This document shows positions 8,141-14,959 of a DNA stretch of 14,959 nt, one piece after another. The notes beneath the pieces are model-generated. The model was not told the origin of the DNA, ran no database searches, and saw only the letters and a program-made list of their open reading frames with translations. The position numbers were made by a program, and so were the translations under genes. The stretch covers positions 1-14,959 of the forward strand of contig MU119874.1 of NCBI GenBank assembly GCA_014904845.1, in the 5' to 3' direction. The DNA comes from Acephala macrosclerotiorum (Eukaryota; Ascomycota; Leotiomycetes; Helotiales; Mollisiaceae). Positions within the stretch are counted from its first letter, which is position 1, and each line of letters starts with the position of its first letter.

Positions 8141-9742
8141 CAGGTCACTCCTATTGGCGAATCGGAAGCATCGGCTTTATATTCAGGCACAACATAATCG
8201 AAAACCATGCCTCCAAATTTCTCAAGTAAGACTTCGACAGTCTTAACCAAGACGGCAGGAAATGTAGTTAAAAAAGAGATCGGCGACACGAGAAACAGTG
8301 GTAGTTAATTATGAGAAGCTTGTTAGAGATATATAGGATATGAAGAGCAAAATAAAAAGCGAACTAGAGAGCGCGAAAGGAAGAGATACACCACAGAAGC
8401 AAGATTCCACCGTATCCGCAGCTGGAGGAACCTGGGCACAGAAGCTCACAGGCCAAAATTCAACACCGAGCCGAGTAGCCTCAGCGATCAGGACAACACA
8501 GATGATATCAGAGATCGTTAAAGCCCCGATCGTGCCATCATTACTTGCTGTGCATCGGCCAAGGATCCAATCAGGAGGATGGCTTCAATCGCCCCCGATG
8601 GGGCAGCGAAGAGCAATTTTGGGAGTGTTGTACCCAAATGGGCAACAAGATCAATCCAGGGTAGGAAAGGCCCTCATGCACAGGGAAGCATGCTTAGAAA
8701 TTATTATAGACCAACTGATGACTTCCACCATCGAAGGTCGTATCAAGAAGGGGTTGTATTCAGCACAGTCGTTCATGAGCACGACTTCAACCAAAGTCCA
8801 AATGCACTTCAAGAAGTCAATAGGAGTGAGACGAGTTTTGGATTCACTAACTCGAAATCCCGCAATTTCATCGTCATTGGTAAATTTCAGGATCACGTTT
8901 TGGGTCTTCCTATTTACACATACGGTGGAAAAGGACTGCAAAATAAATCAAATTAGGAAGAGCATGTATCTATATGTGAAGCTACTTTTAGAAGTACTGC
9001 AGGACCAGCAGAAAGCACCCTGGGAATCTTGCGGCCACAAACATACGAAGACTTCGAATACGAAACGGACTGGCACAAAATGGGAGATAAGTGGAATGTA
9101 TTGATAACCGCCCTTACAAGCATCTCATAGAGCATAAATTTTCGATCACTGACTGGTAAGCTTGAGCTGGAGTTAATTAATGGATTGAAGAAATTATTTG
9201 TAGCAGCATCATTGGGCACTGCAATGTAGATTCAAACTACGAAGACATTAAATGTTGCAAACTCGCAGGGCAGCTCGCCAAATCACAGGACTAACCGTAC
9301 ATAGAGGCTGGTGTGTCGTACGAATAGAAGAACTTCAACTAAAGTCTAATTGCTTCTTGCTTCTCTTCCAAATCAGCTTGATGAGAAGCAGGACTTCAAG
9401 TCGGAATTTTACTTTCAGGTGTGGTGGTCCTATAAGTTGGAAGTATGTACTATATAGCTCCATGCCTAGTCAGAAATTATTGTTGGAACATGGGCAAGAT
9501 AAAAGGACAAAGGATAACAAAGTACTACATAGAGTTACAATCAGCACACTAAGCGGCTTCAAGAGAAGTCCGGAGCATCGTTTCAACAACCCATTATCCA
9601 GTATGCAGCCTTGTTCTTAGAAGAAAGAACAATGCTGGAATCATTGTCATATATTATGCAAAGACTTACGACCCGAAAGCTTTCAACATTAAGCCCAGAT
9701 TATTCTTCTTTGCCTTTCTTGGATACATCTTCCAGTCTGTGA
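8141..9742 (+). pseudogene. DUF6590-domain protein pseudogene
   Basis: Plus frame 2 carries a Ser/Thr-rich then Lys/Arg/Glu-rich N-terminal part (8141-8518, for example NKKRTRERERKRY). The DUF6590 core (8700-9120) follows: YQEGVVFSTVVHEHDF at 8744-8791, then RNFIVIGKFQDHVLGLPIYT and YGGKGL to about 8938, and EEHVSICEATF after a stop. This matches the family's layout of GxVF, FVVI...LPIYTYGG and HVxI. Stops at TAA 8519-8521, TAG 8954-8956 and TAG 9128-9130 interrupt it, each one transition from Gln. Downstream, pieces alternate between frames: QDFKSEFYFQVWWSYKLEV, NYCWNMGKIKGQRITKYYIE, then QQPIIQYAALFLEERTMLES through to TGA 9740-9742, so at least two small indels are present. DUF6590 is common in Ascomycota and of unknown function. 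A longer 254-codon open frame (8340-9104) overlaps it in another phase and is not the real one. Confidence 0.65.
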
Positions 9743-9818
9743 CTTGTCCAAACTTTTCAACCTTTTGGAAAGGCCAGCGACGTGTTATAGCTTCAGACTC
9801 GATTTAAGGTAAGTTAAA

Positions 9819-11348
9819 ATGTGTAGAACATCATTCACCACATTCTATGTTCTATGCGGACATAGCACAATCGAAAACAACAAATGCCAGGCTGGAAACT
9901 GCATCATCGAAATCCCCCAACAATCACTCGACAACTACCATGTGTGCAACCGCTGCTCTCGTGGCCGCTCCACTCGTCTCCCTCGCCGACAAAGACTCGC
10001 AAACCACCAACAAATTAGTTTGCGAATCGCTCAAGAACAAGCCCAGTACGCAGCTCAACTCCAACTCCAAGCCGAGATCTTGGCGGAGAATGCTCGAATC
10101 TTGGAACTTGAAAGGGAAGAGGAAATAAGGCTTGCAGAAATATCACCGGATGCTATGACCATGGCTCAGTCACAACGCATCCGATTTCTCTACGATGATT
10201 TGGTAGAGAACTCGAGAGATGAGATGGCAATAATGGAGATCCATGGCTGCCGACTGAGAACCCTCAGACGAGCTCTATTCAACATCCCGGCCTGGTTGAT
10301 GGAAGACTGGACAGTGCAACAACTCACCGCTCACTTGGAAGCATTCTTCGAAGATATCAACACTCGTTCAGAACAACTATCTGAGGAGAATGATGGCATC
10401 TTTGAGGCATGGGAAACACTCTCAGTTCAAGCACGTCAAGACAGTATGGCAGACATCACCAGAGGACAGAGACAGGTAAGCCGTGACCTAACTAACATCA
10501 GTGCCATCAAAACTCTCCGCGACGTACGACTCAACCTCAACACCCTTCCCTTATACTGCGCCCGCTCTGCCAAGAATCTCCAACACACCAAAGCCATCTC
10601 CAAACTCCTGGAACCCATCGAAATAGAAACTCTATCCAAAGATGAGTTCAGCCAACGATGCGGAATCTGCATGGAGAACTTCGGGGATGCTAACGAAGGC
10701 GAAGAAGCCGAGAAACCCTCTCGCCTTCCTTGTGGCCATGTATATGGAACTACCTGTCTCACAACATGGCTCATGGAGAACTCCACTTGTGGATTCTGTC
10801 GACGCAACTTCTGGGAGGAGCTTGGTGCTCCTCCACCTCCTCCTATCCACAATATTGCACCCGCAGATGAGGAACAATCTGAACACGACCTTGGATTACC
10901 TGACTACGTTGACGCAGAGGAGGCAGAGCCTCCTGCACTAAACCAATCCGCAGAATCCAATGACGACGATGAGCTCGAAAACGAACACATCATCTTCAAC
11001 TTTCCTTTCTTCGACTCCATCTTACCTCCAAGACAGGGGGATCAAGGTGAGTTTATGCCCTTAGATTCTGACCTTGACTATGAAGAGCTAGAACCAGTTC
11101 CCCAAGACGAAAACCCTTTCATGGCATGGGCAATGTCTTCCTCGGAGGACCTCGCCATAAATGATCAAGAGTTCGACGAAGATGAGATGATGAGATTCCT
11201 TAATGAGGATCAAGGACTCGGAATGGAAGATCAAGGTGAGTCCCGGCCGATGATCGCTAAGCAAAATATGCAGGAGGATGAAGTCGATGCTTTCCTTCAG
11301 CAGATTGATTTCGAGGGTCTCCCACCTCCTTCATTCAGACTTGAATGA
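9819..11348 (+). CDS. RING-finger protein, probable E3 ubiquitin ligase
   Basis: An intact 509-residue single-exon gene. A RING zinc finger lies at residues 281-327: CGIC (C281, C284), LPCGHVYGTTC (C305, H307, C313) and CGFC (C324, C327). The usual fifth ligand (His or Cys at 310) is Gly, a variant I believe occurs in other fungal GHVFG-type RINGs. Ubiquitin transfer with an E2 enzyme is therefore likely but not certain. The N-terminus (residues 2-46) has a second Cys/His cluster (C2, C13, H15, C23, C28, C43, C46) that may also bind zinc. Residues 65-110 are Gln/Glu/Leu-rich and helical, perhaps coiled coil. After the RING comes a Pro run and then about 150 mostly acidic, probably disordered residues. 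No signal peptide or membrane segment. The start at 9819 keeps the Cys-rich N-terminus; a gtaagt donor-like site sits just before it. The ubiquitination target is unknown. Confidence 0.88.
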   Translation: MCRTSFTTFYVLCGHSTIENNKCQAGNCIIEIPQQSLDNYHVCNRCSRGRSTRLPRRQRLANHQQISLRIAQEQAQYAAQLQLQAEILAENARILELEREEEIRLAEISPDAMTMAQSQRIRFLYDDLVENSRDEMAIMEIHGCRLRTLRRALFNIPAWLMEDWTVQQLTAHLEAFFEDINTRSEQLSEENDGIFEAWETLSVQARQDSMADITRGQRQVSRDLTNISAIKTLRDVRLNLNTLPLYCARSAKNLQHTKAISKLLEPIEIETLSKDEFSQRCGICMENFGDANEGEEAEKPSRLPCGHVYGTTCLTTWLMENSTCGFCRRNFWEELGAPPPPPIHNIAPADEEQSEHDLGLPDYVDAEEAEPPALNQSAESNDDDELENEHIIFNFPFFDSILPPRQGDQGEFMPLDSDLDYEELEPVPQDENPFMAWAMSSSEDLAINDQEFDEDEMMRFLNEDQGLGMEDQGESRPMIAKQNMQEDEVDAFLQQIDFEGLPPPSFRLE

Positions 11349-11451
11349 GAGAACAGGTGGGTAGATACATGAGCTGGTCTCGTGTGATTTGTATGGGCAA
11401 GATTTTCCTTCTATAGCCAAGTGGCGTTTAAGAGGAAATGATGAAAAGAAA

Positions 11452-11457
11452 AATAAA
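11452..11457 (+). terminator. Candidate poly(A) signal of the RING gene
   Basis: An AATAAA hexamer about 105 bases after the RING stop codon, within an A-rich stretch. It is a plausible 3'-end signal, but fungal poly(A) signals are loose, so this is only suggestive. Confidence 0.35.
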
Positions 11458-12532
11458 AACTTATATTGTGTAACAAAACAAAATTAATACCAACTTCCGT
11501 GAAACCGTGAAGTGACTTGAGACAATCGCGAGGCATGCAAGATTACCAGTAGTCAAATAAGTATGTGTGTGCGCCAAGGCGGGCGTAGCGACATTTCGTT
11601 GATTGATGAGCCTGAAGTTGAACTTTGAGCTCTCAAGACCATTCATCAACTTATACAAAGAAATGAACATTGACTTCGACAAACTTCCATTTCTCAGGAG
11701 TACCCAACTCACTTGAGAACCCCGCGCCTACCAGAAACAATGGTCGACAATTCCTACAAAGCATTTCCGCCAGTGGCTCCACAACCCCTGTTCCGTAAAC
11801 GAACCTCATGCCTGAGCTAGCCGAGCCGAGTCCGAGTACGAAGACGAGACACAGGAGCTGACAGGGATTATGTCTTGGCACTCCCCCCTTTTTCACCTCT
11901 TTTATCTTCGATAAAGATGTCGAAAAGAGTTCAAACAAGCATACATTTCACGATGAATATTGAACCATGGTGATGTTGCAGCAGAAGAGAATTTCAAGTT
12001 CCATTTCTCCTGCGAATGCCGCTGTCCTGCTGCCCAATGTTCCCAAAAATTCCTTCAGTGCCGCCTTGTATTACAAAAATGTACGGTTGAATGAGAAGAT
12101 TTATTATGGAATCAAAAGAATGTAAGAGCCAAGTACATGAAACATCAACAAGTGTTCTCGTGTACGCCATACTCAAACGTGCATTTCCACATCGAATGCG
12201 TGCAAGGGGAATGCAAATAACCAAAATCCACGCCCGTGTAAGCAGTCGTCATACTATACATTATAGAAAAATCTTGCAATAAATATGTCTTCCGCTTCCG
12301 CTAAGAAAATGTGCCCAAATTATACTGTCGTAGCCTGTAGGCAGATGTGGTATTAAAAATCGTAGGTCGATAAAAGAAAGGATATATTTCGTGACAGTCG
12401 TGTTTCGTGATCGTATGATCATTTAACAATAAATGAAAAAAGGTCGTAGAGAGAATGAATATGGGTCGGTATCGAATTGAGAAAAGTAGAAAATTGGTAG
12501 TAAAAATCTGAATGCTGGAGAATAGAAGTGAA
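11458..12532. other. No supported gene
   Basis: Mixed-composition DNA becoming AT-rich toward the right repeat. Short frames occur on both strands (for example 11461-11712 and 11651-11938 minus) without recognisable motifs. A plus frame at about 11667-11890 is weakly protein-like but has two stops in about 70 codons. Confidence 0.4.
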
Positions 12533-14959
12533 GATCAAACTCGATTATAATATCTAATTTTCGGTATTGATATAATATTGATATTAGAATCGTAAAATAT
12601 TAGTATTATCGATAAAGTATCGATTTTTAACGAGTTTATTACATAATATATTTCTTTTTCTTTTTTAAAATAAACTCTATTATTTTCACGAGAAGTTTTT
12701 TTTTATAGTATTACGTTATATAAAATATTTTTTTTTCGTACGATTATTACTATTATTTTTATTACGTTTATTATTTTTAAATAAATTAATTTTAAAAAAA
12801 AATATTTAAAAATTTTTTTTTTTTTTAATACTTTAAATATTTTCGTATTTTAATCGTTTTCAATTTTATTTACTTTTTATTTCAATTTATCGTACAACAA
12901 ATTTCTAAAAATACTTTTTTTAATTTATTATTTATTAGTAAAATTAAAAGAATATTAATAACTATAAATAAAAATTTTAATTAATATTGTTTTTATGTAT
13001 TTTAATATTATTAAACGAAAGTTTTTTTTTTATTAAAATCGTACGATTTAAATAAATTATAATTTTTATACTCGTTTTTATTTATAAATCGAACGATTAC
13101 TTGAAAAAATAAAGTAATTCGATTAAAAGTATCAAATTTCAATAATTTATAAAATAAATTATTGTACAAAAAAATCGAAAAAATAAATAAAATTATAGTT
13201 TTTTTTTTATATTTTTTTTGATTAATATATTTCAATATATTTCGTATGATTATAAAAATTTAAAATTAATATAGTAATATAAATTGAAAATATATTAATT
13301 TTTATATAGTAATTATTAAAAATTTTGTACGTTATTTTAATTCGATAAAAAAAATATTTTTTTTTTTTATTTTTACTTTTTTTATATTTAATTTATTATA
13401 TAAAAATTAATTTAATTATAAAAAAAAAAAAAAAAAAATTTATATTTTTTTTTTAAAAGTATTTAATTAAAATATTTATTATAAAAAAAATAGAATTAAA
13501 AGAAATAAAATTTTTTTTAATAATAAAAATAATTTATTAAAAAAAAGTAAAAATTTTTTTAATTATATAAAGTTTTTTTTAATTTTTAAAAATCAAAATA
13601 TTTTTTTTAAATTTTTTTTAGTAATTTTAATAATATTTTTTTATTACAAATCGTAAATTAAATAATATAAAAAGTATTTAATACTAATTATTTTATTTCG
13701 TACGATTATTTATTAGAATTAGTTTTTTTATAAACGTATAAAACTTTTTGTTTTTTTAATCGATTTACGAATATAAATTACAATATTATATATTTAAATT
13801 AAATTTTTATTATTTTTATTCTATTAAAAGTTTTAATTTCTTTTTATTGATTATACGATTTAAAATTATTTAAATTAATTATATTTATAAATAAAAAAAT
13901 TTATATAATATAATTAAAATAATAAATATATTAATATTTTATTTTTTAAATTAAATTAAATATATTTTTTAATTTTTTTTAAATTAATTAATAAAAAACG
14001 ATATTTGTAAAAATATTATTTTTTACGATAATTTTAAATTTTCGTACAATATTATAATTTTTAAAAATTAATTAAAAAATAATAAATTGAATTTTTGAAT
14101 TATAATTAAAAAAATTTTTTAAAGCGAAAAAAACTTTTTATTTCTTTTGATCGTACGTAGTAAAATAAATATAAATTATTAGTACAAACTAGTAATTTAA
14201 AGAAATTTAAATATCAAAAGAAATATAGATATATAAAAATATTACTTAAAATATTCGTCGTACGATATTTTAATACTTTTTTGAAATTTTTTTAATTAGA
14301 TTAATAATTTTTAAATAAACGATCGTAATTTTACTTTTAAAAATTCGATTTAATATTTAATAAAAAATGTAAAATTTTAATTATTTAATGAAATAAAAAA
14401 ATAAGTTTCATACGACGATAAAAGTAATTAAAATTTTAATAAAAATTAACGTATTAAAACAAATTTTTAAAATTTTAATATCAAAATTTTTTTTTTATTA
14501 ATTTTATTAATTTATTAATAATATTATTTTAATTATTTATTAATCGTTATTTGATTTTTATTTAAAGTTTTTTTAATAATAATCTAATAATAATTTTTTA
14601 AATACTTTTTTATATTTTTTATTATAATAATATCGTACAATAAACTTTTTATTAAATTAATATAACGAATATAATAAAAATAAATTTTTTTTTTTTTTTT
14701 AATCGAACAACGATAATACTTTCAAACGAAAAATCTTTACTTCGTATTATAATTTTAAATAATTATAATTAATTCTATTAAAACAAAAATTATAAAAAAA
14801 AAATTTAATTTAAATAAAAATTTTTTTTTGAAAATATAATTCAAATAAAATCGTCGTACGAAGAAAGAAAAAAAAAAAAAAAAAAATTATAGAGTACGAA
14901 ATAAAAAAGTAGTATAAAAATCGATTTTTTATCGATACGTATCGATATTTGTAATATTT
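12533..14959 (+). mobile_element. AT-rich RIP-degraded repeat, right copy
   Basis: At least 2.4 kb of extremely AT-rich sequence with long A or T runs and no usable open frame. Its first 720 bases (12533-13250) are the reverse complement of the left block 1-759, proving it is a repeated element. The far end (14921-14959), with atcgattttttatcgata and gtatcgatat, resembles the inner end read in the opposite direction (atcgatactttatcgata, reverse complement of 12604-12625). This hints at terminal inverted repeats and a nearly complete element ending at or just beyond the window. RIP has erased any transposase. A DNA transposon is the best guess, but a solo retrotransposon fragment is not excluded. 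Confidence 0.7.

Noticed and set aside
8340..9104. 254-codon open frame on the plus strand
   Set aside because: It overlaps the DUF6590 core in a different phase, lacks any domain motif, and its composition fits a shadow frame.
6481..9742. Alternative genetic code or programmed stop readthrough
   Set aside because: TAA, TAG and TGA all occur, together with frameshifts, and the two intact genes end normally. RIP-like nonsense mutation explains this better.
11651..11938. 95-codon minus-strand frame and an opposing plus-strand frame
   Set aside because: Neither shows a recognisable motif; the plus frame has two stops in about 70 codons. Too weak to list as a gene.
13011..13235. 74-codon minus-strand open frame
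   Set aside because: It is low-complexity Lys/Asn/Phe/Ile text from RIP-degraded AT-rich repeat DNA and not a gene.
1..14959. Starship-type giant transposon cargo
   Set aside because: No tyrosine-recombinase captain gene or matching boundary was found; the flanks are small inverted repeats.
12533..14959. Mitochondrial DNA or an AT-rich centromere core
   Set aside because: The first part is a repeat of the left block with transition differences and contains no mitochondrial genes. A decayed transposon fits better, though centromeric location cannot be excluded from one window.
1..14959. CRISPR arrays, rRNA genes, riboswitches
   Set aside because: No regularly spaced direct repeats, rRNA motifs or bacterial-type regulatory RNA were seen, and the DNA is fungal in character.

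Overview
The window looks like nuclear DNA of a filamentous ascomycete (Pezizomycotina). The two intact genes and several decayed ones resemble families typical of these fungi: an acyl-protein-thioesterase-like esterase, a fungal APH phosphotransferase and a DUF6590 protein. They sit beside extremely AT-rich DNA of the kind left by repeat-induced point mutation (RIP). No bacterial, plastid, mitochondrial or RNA-gene signature was seen.

Layout: positions 1-759 and 12533-14959 are two copies of one AT-rich repeat in opposite orientation. Position 1 pairs with about 13250, and position 759 with about 12533. They bracket about 11.8 kb of mixed-composition DNA. The left copy ends inside a hotdog-fold thioesterase gene (760-947, minus) and cuts it off. 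From 950 to 3094 there is degenerate AT-rich DNA, a decayed short repeat and a possible coding remnant. An intact serine esterase lies at 3095-3898 (minus). A gene graveyard follows: a small unknown remnant (about 4314-4538, plus), an APH-family phosphotransferase pseudogene (4813-5627, minus), an HNH-nuclease-like pseudogene (about 5640-6196, minus), an unrecognised coiled-coil-like protein with in-frame stops (6481-7773, minus) and a DUF6590 pseudogene (about 8141-9742, plus). A complete 509-residue RING-finger gene follows at 9819-11348 (plus), then about 1.2 kb without a supported gene, then the right repeat copy.

The genes do not form a pathway. The coherent story is genome decay. RIP-like mutation is saturated in the flanking repeats, where surviving C and G lie mostly in CpG. 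The genes between carry nonsense codons, many one transition away from Gln, Arg or Trp codons, plus small frameshifts. Two genes have stayed open. In several places the longest open frame is not the ancestral one, so an automatic gene caller would probably misannotate this island.
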